Source of the DNA: Chromobacterium violaceum ATCC 12472
GTDB lineage: Bacteria > Pseudomonadota > Gammaproteobacteria > Burkholderiales > Chromobacteriaceae
Assembly: GCF_000007705.1 (NCBI RefSeq)
Contig: NC_005085.1
Span: 310,001 to 374,000, forward strand
Reading direction: 5' to 3'
DNA length: 64,000 bases
The translations under genes and the position numbers were made by a program. Shown piece by piece: positions 35,944-43,383 of this stretch (positions are counted from its first letter, which is position 1; every line of letters begins with the position of its first letter). The notes under the pieces were generated by a model. That model was given only the letters and a program-made list of their open reading frames with translations, did no database searches and was not told the origin of the DNA.

Positions 35944-36083
35944 GAGCGGCGCGACGGTAGCGCGACGCCAGTTCGGCGGCGCCTGGCCGGGCTGTTTTAG
36001 AGCGGGGTTTCGCGCGTGGTAGGGGCGGCCTGGGGTTGTCAGGGGGCTGGCCGCGCAGCCCTCTGACCCGCCTTTGGGCGGAA
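35944..36083 (-). repeat. Dispersed ~140-bp repeat, copy B (inverted to copy A)
   Basis: Reverse-complement partner of 35571-35711, so the two copies face each other across about 230 bp. Together they fill most of the gene-free stretch before the RAYT gene. Open frames in them (Gly-Cys-Ala-Ala-Ser-Pro-Leu runs) look like translations of repeat DNA, not genes. Confidence 0.75.
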
Positions 36084-36137
36084 CTCGCTTTTTCAAAGAG
36101 GCGGGTATGTGAGCGGCAACCGCCTGGTTGTAGTCAC

Positions 36138-36168
36138 GTAGGGCCCATGTCGCGACGATGGACATGCC
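36138..36168 (+). repeat. REP-like palindrome (GTAG type) upstream of the RAYT gene
   Basis: GTAGGG followed by imperfect arms around CATGTC (36146-36151) and GACATG (36161-36166). Weaker than the copies at 32464 and 34493 but with the same GTAG head, 76 bp before the RAYT start. Confidence 0.5.
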
Positions 36169-36243
36169 ACTCGCCCCGGCTTTCGGCCGGTCCCCCGATC
36201 TCCCCGTTTCCGCTAGTCTGGATTCTTTTGCCAGGGGCCTGCG

Positions 36244-36756
36244 ATGTCCCCTCTCCCTCCCGGAGTCGTGGCCGGCGCGTGCTTTTTCTTCACCGTGGCC
36301 ACCACGCGCCAGCATGCGGTGCTTATCGACGAGATGGTCCGCGTCGCGTTGCGGCGGGCCATTGTCGCCGTGCGATCGGCGAGGCCGTTCCGGATCGAGG
36401 GCTGGGTGCTGTTGCCGGACCGGATGCATGCGATCTGGACGCTGCCGGCCGGCGACGCCGACCACGGATCGCGCTGGCGCGAGATCAAGCGCAAGGTGAC
36501 GCGGTTGGTGGGCGCGCATTATCTGCGCACGGATGGGAGGCCGGGCCGCGAACGGGAAGCGCTCTGGCAGCAGCGCTACGAGCTGAGGCGGCTGGACGAT
36601 GCGCGGGAGCTGGCGCGCCATCTGGATTTCCTGCATTACAGTCCGGTGCGGCATGGCTGGGCGGAGCGGGTGCGCGATTGGCCGTACTCGTCGTTTCACC
36701 GTCATGTCATCGGCGGCCGTTATCCGCCGGACTGGATGGAAGGCCAGGTTGGCTGA
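36244..36756 (+). CDS. REP-associated tyrosine transposase (RAYT, Y1/TnpA_REP family)
   Basis: 170 residues; ATG 36244 has AGGGG upstream. Family markers in order: FFFTVATTRQHAVL, FRIEGWVLLPDRMHAIWTLP, SRWREIKRKVTR, LWQQRYELRRLDDARELARHLDFLHYSPVRHGW and WPYSSFHRHV. RAYTs are single-copy, domesticated IS200/IS605-like HUH nucleases that act on nearby REP hairpins. In this protein the usual His-x-His metal motif reads Arg-Met-His, so the first His is lost, which may disable it. Nearby REP-like hairpins fit the role. Confidence 0.9.
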   Translation: MSPLPPGVVAGACFFFTVATTRQHAVLIDEMVRVALRRAIVAVRSARPFRIEGWVLLPDRMHAIWTLPAGDADHGSRWREIKRKVTRLVGAHYLRTDGRPGREREALWQQRYELRRLDDARELARHLDFLHYSPVRHGWAERVRDWPYSSFHRHVIGGRYPPDWMEGQVG

Positions 36757-36831
36757 ACCCTGGCTGTCCCGCGGGGTCTCAGCCGCTGGTGCCTCTGGCC
36801 CTCTTTATTTACAGACGAATAGGAGCCCGCC

Positions 36832-37377
36832 ATGACCGACATGTCTACGCTCAGCTTCGCGATCGTTCCCAATCGCGATCTCACCGCGCAGCAGCGCGAC
36901 CACATCGTGAGCCTATGCTCGCAGGCGTACGAGGAGGACTTCTCGCCTTACATGGAGATGTTGGACGACGCCACCCACCTGATGGTCAGCGACGAAGGCG
37001 AGCTGGTCAGCCACGCCGCCTGGCTGCCGCGGGAGCTGCGCGCCGAAGGCTTGCCGCCGCTGCGTTCCGCCTACGTGGAAGCGATGGCCACGCTGCCGGA
37101 CCGCCAGGGCAAGGGCTATGGCAGCGCGATGCTGTCCACCATCCCGGCCTTGATCGGCGACGACTACGACATCGCCGCGCTGTCGCCGTCCGAAGCCGAT
37201 TTCTATGCCCGCCGCGGTTGGGAACTGTGGCTGGGGCCGCTGGCCTACCAGGATAACGGCAGCCTGGTGGAAACGCCGGAGGAGGAAGTGATGATCTACC
37301 GCCTGTTCTACACGCCGTCGGCGCTGGACATCAGCGCGTCGCTGGAAACCGACTGGCGGCCGGGCGAGGTGTGGTAA
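36832..37377 (+). CDS. GNAT acetyltransferase resembling aminoglycoside 2'-N-acetyltransferase (AAC(2')-I)
   Basis: 181 residues. Order and motifs follow the AAC(2')-I family: a long lead-in with HLMVSDEGELVSHAAWLPREL, then LRSAYVEAMATLPDRQGKGYGSAML (acetyl-CoA loop), DDYDIAALSPSEADFYARRGWELWLGP, and the family-type end ISASLETDWRPGEVW. Known members acetylate the 2' amine of gentamicin, tobramycin and kasugamycin-like drugs, but many chromosomal homologues have other substrates. Alone in its unit with a clear terminator after it. Confidence 0.78.
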   Translation: MTDMSTLSFAIVPNRDLTAQQRDHIVSLCSQAYEEDFSPYMEMLDDATHLMVSDEGELVSHAAWLPRELRAEGLPPLRSAYVEAMATLPDRQGKGYGSAMLSTIPALIGDDYDIAALSPSEADFYARRGWELWLGPLAYQDNGSLVETPEEEVMIYRLFYTPSALDISASLETDWRPGEVW

Positions 37378-37396
37378 GCGTTTGATTAGGCAAATG

Positions 37397-37422
37397 ACCG
37401 GCCCCGCGGGGCCGGTTTTTTT
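37397..37422 (+). terminator. Terminator after AAC(2')-like gene
   Basis: ACCGGCCCC and GGGGCCGGT form a perfect stem (central CG), followed by T7. Confidence 0.88.
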
Positions 37423-37578
37423 ATCTCCGCGCGCGTTGCGCTTGCGGCGCAAAGCCTTGCCAGGCCAGGCTATGCCTCAGGGATAGCGGTCCGCTATCGC
37501 GCTTATCCTGAAATCCAATTGGAATTGCCAGGTGTCGCGGCGCACAGTGAGGAAGAATGAATCGCGAAGGGGATGCCG

Positions 37579-38565
37579 ATGTTGCAAGCGTTGTTGCCGC
37601 CATTGCTGGCCTATTCCGGCGGTTACCGGCAAGGCTTGTCCAATCATGTGCCCATGGCTCTGCAAGCCCTGGCCGAGCTGGGCGCGGACGAGGCTGAGCT
37701 GCGCCGCCGGGCCGCGTCGTGCGCGCATCTGGAAGCGCTGGTCGATGACGGCCGCGATATCGCGGATATCGGCGGCTGGCTGGGAGACCCGTCCAGCGAG
37801 GCTGCCTGGCGGCGGCGCTTCGCTTGGGAACGGGAGAGCGAGCGCTGGCAGCGGTGCTGGCCTCAGCGCCTGCAACTGGTGTTGGAGGCGCCGGCTTCTG
37901 CGTCGTTCCATGGCGTGATCCGTCTGGCCTACGCGGTGCGCGGCGGGATGGGGGCGGAGGTCGACGCCGCGCTGGCTTATGCGCTGGCTAACTGGCGGCT
38001 GCTGCCGTCGCCGGGCCGCAGCGCGGTGCCGCTGACCCTGCCGGAGCTGCTGCGCGAATGGCACCGCGCGCCGATTCCGCCGGGCGAAGAGGGCAGGTTG
38101 ATCGCCGACGATATCGAACACGCGCTGGCCGCGTCTGTGCTGCCGTGGCGGCTGCCACCCGGCTTGCTGGCCGGGGCGCGCGAGCAGCGCCGCCTGTGCC
38201 GCCTGCTGTTTCTGGCCAGGCGCAAGTTCAATACCCTGCATCTGCTCACCGCCTGGGAGGCCAGCCTGAGCCTGGCGCGCGGGCAAGGCTGGAGCGAAGT
38301 GCCGGATTGCGCGGTCTTGCAGATGCAGATGGCGTTGTTGGGGGCGTTCATTTACCACGGCTGCCCGGCGCTGCCGACGCTGCGCCGGGATCCCTTGCCG
38401 CCGCTGGCCGACATCCGCCGTCTGGCGCGGGCGCAGCGGGACGACCACAGCGTCAAGCTGGCGCTCAGTTGCATGCGCCTGGCGGAGCTGGACGGCGACG
38501 CCGCCTGGCTGGAGCTGGCTACCGAGGTCGCGGTGCACGGCTGGCCGGAACGGGTGGCGGCCTGA
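37579..38565 (+). CDS. Questin oxidase-like protein (DUF4243 family)
   Basis: 328 residues from ATG 37579, six bases after GAAGGGG (ATG 37573 would leave no spacing). Motifs: YSGGYRQGLSNHVPMALQAL at the N-terminus, SFHGVIRLAYAVRGG in the middle and DDHSVKLALSCMRLAEL at the C-terminus, as in the questin oxidase-like family. Fungal members perform Baeyer-Villiger-type oxidation in anthraquinone pathways without an obvious cofactor motif. The bacterial role is unknown and no secondary-metabolite genes are adjacent. Confidence 0.8.
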   Translation: MLQALLPPLLAYSGGYRQGLSNHVPMALQALAELGADEAELRRRAASCAHLEALVDDGRDIADIGGWLGDPSSEAAWRRRFAWERESERWQRCWPQRLQLVLEAPASASFHGVIRLAYAVRGGMGAEVDAALAYALANWRLLPSPGRSAVPLTLPELLREWHRAPIPPGEEGRLIADDIEHALAASVLPWRLPPGLLAGAREQRRLCRLLFLARRKFNTLHLLTAWEASLSLARGQGWSEVPDCAVLQMQMALLGAFIYHGCPALPTLRRDPLPPLADIRRLARAQRDDHSVKLALSCMRLAELDGDAAWLELATEVAVHGWPERVAA

Positions 38566-38649
38566 TGGAAAACGGCGGGCCGCCGCATCGCGACGGTCCC
38601 GCCGTACCGAAACGTCCGGCCCGCGCCATGCGGGCCGGCGCTGCCGCGC

Positions 38650-39843
38650 TTACTGCACCTGGGCGAAGGCCTGGGCCACGTAGGGCGCGTTGGCGGCGTT
38701 GAGGCCGGCCACGCACATGCGGCCGCTGCCCACCAGGTAGACGGCGAACTGCTCGCGCAGCTTGTCCACCTGCGCCTGGCTGAAGCCGGTGTAGCTGAAC
38801 ATGCCGCGCTGGTTCACCAGGTAGCCGAAGTCGCGCTCGGGCAGCGCTTCCTTCAGCACTTGCACCAGCACGCCGCGCATCGCCTGGATGCGCTCGCGCA
38901 TCTCGTTCACCTCGGACACCCACAGCGCCTTCAGCTCCGGATCGTTCAGCACGGTGGCGATCACCCTGGCGCCGTGCGTCGGCGGGCTGGAGTAGTTGCG
39001 GCGCACGGTGGCCTTGAGCTGGCCGGACACCAGCGCCGCCTCGGCGGCGGTTTCGCACACCACGGACAGGCCGCCGCAGCGTTCGCCGTACAACGAGAAG
39101 ATCTTGGAGAAGGAGTTGCTGACCAGGAAGGCGATGCCGGCGTCTGCCATCGCGCGGATGGCGTAGGCGTCTTCCTCCAGACCGGCGCCGAAGCCCTGGT
39201 AGGCAATGTCCAGGAAGGGAATCAGCTGGCGCGCCTTGGCCACTTCCACCACCTGGTCCCACTGCGCGTCGGTGAGGTCCGCGCCGGTGGGGTTGTGGCA
39301 ACACGGGTGCAGCAGCACGATGCTCTTGGCCGGCAGCGTCTGCAGCTTGGCCAGCATGGCCGGGAAATCCACGCCGCGGGTGGCCGGGTCGAAATACGGG
39401 TAGCGCTCCACGGCCAGGCCCGCGCCTTCGAAGATGGCGACGTGGTTGTCCCAGGTCGGGTCGCTGACCCAGACGCCGGATGCCGGGAAATAGCGCTTGA
39501 GGAAGTCGGCGCCCACTTTCAGCGCGCCGGAGCCGCCCAGCGTCTGCAGCGTGGCGATGCGGCCGTCTTTCACCGCCGGATGCTCGGCGCCGAATAGTAG
39601 CGTCTGGATGGCGCTGCGGTAAGCCGGCATGCCGTCCATCGGCAGATAGGTGCACGGCGGCTGCGGCTGGCTGGCCAGCAGCGCCTCGGCCTGCTCCACC
39701 GCCTTCAGCCGCGGGATGCGGCCTGCCTCGTCGTAATACAGGCCGATGCTGAGGTTGACCTTCTGCTCGCGCGGGTCTTTGCCGAAAGCTTCCACCAGCG
39801 ACAGGATGGGATCGCCGGCGTAGGCGTCTACATGTTGGAACAC
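38650..39843 (-). CDS. Aromatic/aspartate aminotransferase (class I, TyrB/AspC type)
   Basis: 397 residues, start GTG 39843 with GAGGAG at correct spacing. PLP lysine lies in [20 protein letters not shown]; other family motifs are [44 protein letters not shown] and the C-terminal [12 protein letters not shown] with the substrate-carboxylate Arg. It transfers amino groups between aromatic or dicarboxylic amino acids and 2-oxo acids. TyrB-like more than AspC-like by overall style, but I cannot settle the substrate, so no symbol is given. Confidence 0.93.
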   Translation of the reverse strand: MFQHVDAYAGDPILSLVEAFGKDPREQKVNLSIGLYYDEAGRIPRLKAVEQAEALLASQPQPPCTYLPMDGMPAYRSAIQTLLFGAEHPAVKDGRIATLQTLGGSGALKVGADFLKRYFPASGVWVSDPTWDNHVAIFEGAGLAVERYPYFDPATRGVDFPAMLAKLQTLPAKSIVLLHPCCHNPTGADLTDAQWDQVVEVAKARQLIPFLDIAYQGFGAGLEEDAYAIRAMADAGIAFLVSNSFSKIFSLYGERCGGLSVVCETAAEAALVSGQLKATVRRNYSSPPTHGARVIATVLNDPELKALWVSEVNEMRERIQAMRGVLVQVLKEALPERDFGYLVNQRGMFSYTGFSQAQVDKLREQFAVYLVGSGRMCVAGLNAANAPYVAQAFAQVQ

Positions 39844-39901
39844 AGTCTTCTCCTCTTGGTTTGCGGGCTCCCGCGCTGTAGTCCGGCGGGTCGCCTTGAA
39901 A

Positions 39902-40189
39902 TCAGGCCAGGTCGTCGCGTTTCAGCGCCAGCGCCATCGCCGCGATCCATGGCACGATCAGCCAGCCGCCCAGCACGTTGACCAGCGCCACCCGCTTCAG
40001 CCGCGGGCTCTTCACCAGCGCGGCGGTGATGGTGGGCAGCAGGTAGGCCCCGCCCATCACCAACGCGTCGCCCAGCCAGATGGCGATTTCGGTCAGCAGC
40101 GGCATCCCGCCCCAGCTACCGGCGCACCACAGCGCGATCACGGCCAGCAACAGGGCGGACAGCAGGTTTCTCAGCAAGGGCAGGGGCAT
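39902..40189 (-). CDS. Small membrane protein of superinfection-immunity (Imm) type
   Basis: 95 residues from ATG 40189; the longer frame to 40324 has no ribosome site. Two or three membrane helices. The C-terminal half, [43 protein letters not shown], matches the pattern of T4 Imm-like superinfection-immunity proteins (LPT...A..R.......NVL.GW....WI.AL). Such small proteins are common on chromosomes, often without a known phage role. It ends 58 bp downstream of the aminotransferase start, same strand. Confidence 0.7.
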   Translation of the reverse strand: MPLPLLRNLLSALLLAVIALWCAGSWGGMPLLTEIAIWLGDALVMGGAYLLPTITAALVKSPRLKRVALVNVLGGWLIVPWIAAMALALKRDDLA

Positions 40190-40385
40190 GACGGGTCTTA
40201 CCGTGGGCAAACCCTTATCCTGCGAGTTTTTGCCGCGGCTGGCAACGGCCGCATGCGTGAGATAAAGGTGGAAAATGCCATAAATCAAGGACGATCCGTC
40301 ATTTTCTTGTTGTTTGTATGCCAAACGCTTGTTCGGCGGGCGGTGTTTGTTTACGCTGAAACTTTCCTCAAGGCGAGAAACGGCG

Positions 40386-40823
40386 ATGGCGGTGGCGATA
40401 GACAGCGATCCGGCGCGGCTGGATCGGGATCGGATTTACCAATACTTGTCGGGCGAGTCTTACTGGGCGCGCGGGCTGCCGCGCGAGGTATTCGAGCGCT
40501 CGCTGGATCATTCGCTGTGCTTCGGCGCTTATGCCGACGACGGCCAGCTGATCGGCTTCGCCCGCGCCATCACCGACCGCGCCACTTTCGCTTACCTGGC
40601 CGATGTGTTCGTGCTGGAGCGCTGGCAGGGGCAGGGCGTGGGCAAGCGGCTGGTGGCGGCGGCGATGGCGCACCCGGATCTGGCCGGCCTGCGCCGGATG
40701 ATGCTGGCCACCGCCGACGCCCACGGCCTGTACGCGCAATACGGTTTCACCGCGCTGAACCGTCCGGAGCGGATGATGGAGAGGCTGGACCAGGATGTGT
40801 ATTTGCGCTTGGCGCGAGAATGA
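40386..40823 (+). CDS. GNAT-family N-acetyltransferase
   Basis: 145 residues from ATG 40386 (AAGGCGAG upstream). Motif A is clear: FAYLADVFVLERWQGQGVGKRLVAAAM, with Gln-Gly-Gln-Gly-Val-Gly-Lys for acetyl-CoA, followed by MLATADAHGLYAQYGF. This resembles small single-domain acetyltransferases of unknown target. Nothing nearby points to a substrate. Confidence 0.88.
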   Translation: MAVAIDSDPARLDRDRIYQYLSGESYWARGLPREVFERSLDHSLCFGAYADDGQLIGFARAITDRATFAYLADVFVLERWQGQGVGKRLVAAAMAHPDLAGLRRMMLATADAHGLYAQYGFTALNRPERMMERLDQDVYLRLARE

Positions 40824-40841
40824 TTTGAGGGCATAGAATAT

Positions 40842-41804
40842 GTGTCTTTTAGTCATGAAAAGAAAATCCACGTGATGAGACTGGCGCAGATCTATCTGAA
40901 AGGTATTGGCGCAGAATTGGGACGTGCCTCGCACAACCATTTTTCCCCGCAAGACTGCGTCAACGTGGCGCCCAGCGATGGCATCGATTTTGTCCATCCG
41001 CGCGACCTGGACGATTTTCGCCATTATTCGCAAGAGCAGGCCGGTTACGGTATTGCGCCGGCCCGGGTCGATCATGTGGCCGATGCCGCGGCGCTTCCTT
41101 TCGGCGATGCCTCGCTCGACTACATCGTCACATCCCACGTTCTCGAACATATTCCCGACGTGATTTCCGCCTGGCAGGAATGGGAGCGCGTGCTCAAGCC
41201 CGGCGGCATCAATTTCATGGTGGTGCCCAAGCGCGACGCCGAAGCGACGGACCAGACCCGTGCCATCACGCAGCTGGATGATCTGGTGGCCGCTTATGAG
41301 CGCCGGGACACGGTGCTCTCATTTCCGGAGTTGCCCTGGCGGGGCCACTACCACGTTTTCACTTTGCAGGTATTGCTGGCGGCGTTGAACTGGTACAACC
41401 AGAACGAGATGGGGCACTGGCAGCTGGAGGCATTGGAAGAAACCGACGGCCAGATCGGGAACGGCCACACGCTGGTGCTCAGCCGCCAGGATGGGGCGCC
41501 GCCTGCATTGGCCGCGGTGTTGGATGATCTGGTCGGCGCGTTCAACGACGGCCAGGATTGGGACCGGGTGCAGTGGCGGGCCAGGCAGGCGCTGTCGCAG
41601 AATTTCCGCCTGCACGAAGTGTGGCTGCTGTTATCGATTGCCGAGGAAAAACGGCTCGACATCACCGCGGCGCGGGAGGCGATGTCCCAGGCACTCATCC
41701 TGCAGCCTGCCAACACCAACTACCATGCGCGTTACCGCGAATTGACCGGGCAGGCGTTTTCCTACCCGATCAGTTTGATCGATTATCTGGCACGCTCGTT
41801 ATGA
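40842..41804 (+). CDS. SAM-dependent methyltransferase (type 11)
   Basis: 320 residues from GTG 40842 with GAGGG upstream; ATG 40875 is an alternative. The class I methyltransferase core is partial: ADAAALPFGDASLDYIVTSHVLEHIPDVISAWQEWERVLKPGGINFMVVPKR contains motifs II-III. The glycine-rich motif I seems weak (IGAELGRASHNHF). The C-terminal ~90 residues look like TPR helices. Its stop overlaps the AlaX gene start (ATGA), so they are co-translated. Substrate unknown. Confidence 0.82.
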   Translation: MSFSHEKKIHVMRLAQIYLKGIGAELGRASHNHFSPQDCVNVAPSDGIDFVHPRDLDDFRHYSQEQAGYGIAPARVDHVADAAALPFGDASLDYIVTSHVLEHIPDVISAWQEWERVLKPGGINFMVVPKRDAEATDQTRAITQLDDLVAAYERRDTVLSFPELPWRGHYHVFTLQVLLAALNWYNQNEMGHWQLEALEETDGQIGNGHTLVLSRQDGAPPALAAVLDDLVGAFNDGQDWDRVQWRARQALSQNFRLHEVWLLLSIAEEKRLDITAAREAMSQALILQPANTNYHARYRELTGQAFSYPISLIDYLARSL

Positions 41805-42445
41805 CCATCAAACGATTCTGGGCTGACCCCTACCAGACAGAACTCGCCACCCGGATTTCCCGAGTGGACGGCGAGCGGATGTGGCTGGCGGAAACCATCT
41901 TCTACGCCTTCTCCGGCGGCCAGGAGAGCGACAGCGGCCGCATCGCCGGCCATCCGGTGCGGCTGGCGGAGAGGCAGGGAGCGGACATCGCCTACACGCT
42001 GGATGCCGGTCACGGCCTGCAAGCCGGCGACGCGGCGATGGTAGAGATAGACTGGCCGCGCCGCTACCGGCTGATGCGGCTGCATTTCGCCGCCGAGCTG
42101 GTGCTGGAAGTGATCTGCCGCCAGGTGGACGGCGTGGAGAAGATCGGCGCCCACATCGCCGAGGACAAGGCGCGGATAGACTTCGCGCTCGATCTGCCGA
42201 TCACGCCTTTGCTGGCCGACATCGCCGCCGCCGCGCAGCGGCTGATAAACGACGATCTGCCCATCGTCAGCGCCTTTTCCGACGAGGCGGCCGGACGCCG
42301 CTACTGGGAGCTGCCCGGCTTCGCCCGCGTGCCCTGCGGCGGCACCCACCTCAAGCGCAGCGGCGAGGTGGGGCGGATCGCCCTCAAGCGCCGCAATATC
42401 GGCAAGGGCAAGGAACGGGTGGAAATCTATTTACTGGAACCATGA
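41801..42445 (+). CDS. Alanyl-tRNA editing protein (AlaX family)
   Basis: 214 residues; ATG 41801 overlaps the upstream stop. It opens FWADPYQTELATRISRV and carries the AlaRS-editing core, including the second zinc motif PCGGTHLKRSGEVG. The first zinc motif, normally HxxxH, reads HFAAE here, with Glu in place of the second His. AlaX proteins hydrolyse Ser-tRNA(Ala) or Gly-tRNA(Ala). Its last codon overlaps the start of the following transporter gene, giving a coupled three-gene operon. Confidence 0.88.
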   Translation: MTIKRFWADPYQTELATRISRVDGERMWLAETIFYAFSGGQESDSGRIAGHPVRLAERQGADIAYTLDAGHGLQAGDAAMVEIDWPRRYRLMRLHFAAELVLEVICRQVDGVEKIGAHIAEDKARIDFALDLPITPLLADIAAAAQRLINDDLPIVSAFSDEAAGRRYWELPGFARVPCGGTHLKRSGEVGRIALKRRNIGKGKERVEIYLLEP

Positions 42446-43332
42446 TGCTGTATGACCTTGCCGCGGTCGGTGCCGCCGGCTGCTGGGCGCTGGGCGGATT
42501 GCTCGGCGCCGGGCCTTCCCGCCATTTCGGCCCCTTCGCCTTCACCCGGCTGCGGCTGACGCTGCTGACCATGGTGCTGGGCGGCGTCAGTCTGCTGTCC
42601 GGCGGCTGGCATTCCATCAGCGCGGCCAGCCTGTGGCCGGCGCTGCTGTCGGGGCTGGCCGGCATTTTCCTGGGCGACACGGTGATGTTTGCATCCATGA
42701 ACCGGCTGGGGCCGCGCCGCACCGGCTTGCTGTTCGCCACCCATTCGGTGTTCTCGGTGCTGCTGGGCGTGCTGTTCCTGGCAGAGCGCTTGAGCGCGGG
42801 CGCGCTGCTGGGCAGCCTGCTGGTGTTCGGCGGCGTGCTGCTGGCGGTGGCCTTCGGCCGGCGCGAGGTGGACGCCCACGTGTGGGAGCGCAACGACAAG
42901 CTGGCCGCCGGCGTCGCGCTGGGCCTGGCCGCCGCGTTGTGCCAGGCGTTGGGGACTTTCTTCGCCAAGCCGGCGATGGCGGCCGGCCTGGAGCCGGTGA
43001 CCGCGTCGGCGCTGCGCATGGGTGTCAGCTGCGGCGCCCACTATCTGTTGTGGCTCAGCGGCTGGAAACTGGCGCAAAGCCGCGGCCGGTACACGCCGCG
43101 TATGCTGGGCCAGACCGCGCTCAACGGACTGGTGGCGCTGGGCCTGGGCATGACGCTGATCATGCTGGCCTTGCAGCATGCGAATGTCGCGACGGTGGGC
43201 ATTTTGTCGGCGCTGAGTCCGGTGCTGATTCTGCCCATGCTTTGGGTGGTTTTGAAGCGTCCGCCGCCGCCCTTGGCCTGGCTGGGCGCCGCAGTCAGCT
43301 GCGCCGGCACCGCGCTGGTGGTGCTGCGTTGA
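42442..43332 (+). CDS. EamA/DMT-family transporter
   Basis: 296 residues from ATG 42442, overlapping the AlaX stop (ATGA). About ten membrane helices in two EamA halves (GPSRHFGPFAFTRLRLTLLTM ... GLLFATHSVFSVLLGVLFLAERLSAGALLGSLLVFGGVLLAV; then ALGTFFAKPAMAAGLEPVTASALRM ... VGILSALSPVLILPMLWVVL). It is probably an inner-membrane metabolite exporter of unknown substrate. Co-transcribed with AlaX, so it may export an amino acid or derivative. Confidence 0.9.
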   Translation: MMLYDLAAVGAAGCWALGGLLGAGPSRHFGPFAFTRLRLTLLTMVLGGVSLLSGGWHSISAASLWPALLSGLAGIFLGDTVMFASMNRLGPRRTGLLFATHSVFSVLLGVLFLAERLSAGALLGSLLVFGGVLLAVAFGRREVDAHVWERNDKLAAGVALGLAAALCQALGTFFAKPAMAAGLEPVTASALRMGVSCGAHYLLWLSGWKLAQSRGRYTPRMLGQTALNGLVALGLGMTLIMLALQHANVATVGILSALSPVLILPMLWVVLKRPPPPLAWLGAAVSCAGTALVVLR

Positions 43333-43339
43333 ATAACGA

Positions 43340-43363
43340 AAACCGCGCCGTGAGGCGCGGTTT
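43340..43363. terminator. Bidirectional terminator between EamA operon and tail-fibre gene
   Basis: AAACCGCGCC and GGCGCGGTTT form a 10-bp stem with a GTGA loop. A's on one side and T's on the other let it work for both converging transcripts. It marks the left edge of the phage-tail region. Confidence 0.85.
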
Positions 43364-43383
43364 CACGTGGAACGTTGCGGGCG

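Larger units (their letters stand above)
35451..36243. other. Gene-free, repeat-rich intergenic region (793 bp)
   Basis: Holds the two inverted ~140-bp repeats, a perfect 14-bp inverted repeat (35660-35673 and 35733-35746), and a GTAG-type palindrome at 36138. Open frames crossing it have no ribosome sites and change identity across strands. I see no RNA gene. Confidence 0.65.

Noticed and set aside
35926-36705. 259-codon minus-strand frame through the repeat region
   Set aside because: It is antisense to the RAYT gene and its C-terminal part is a translation of repeat copy B.
36036-37256. 406-codon plus-strand frame across the RAYT and AAC(2')-like genes
   Set aside because: It overlaps two recognised genes in another frame and starts in repeat DNA; no domain.
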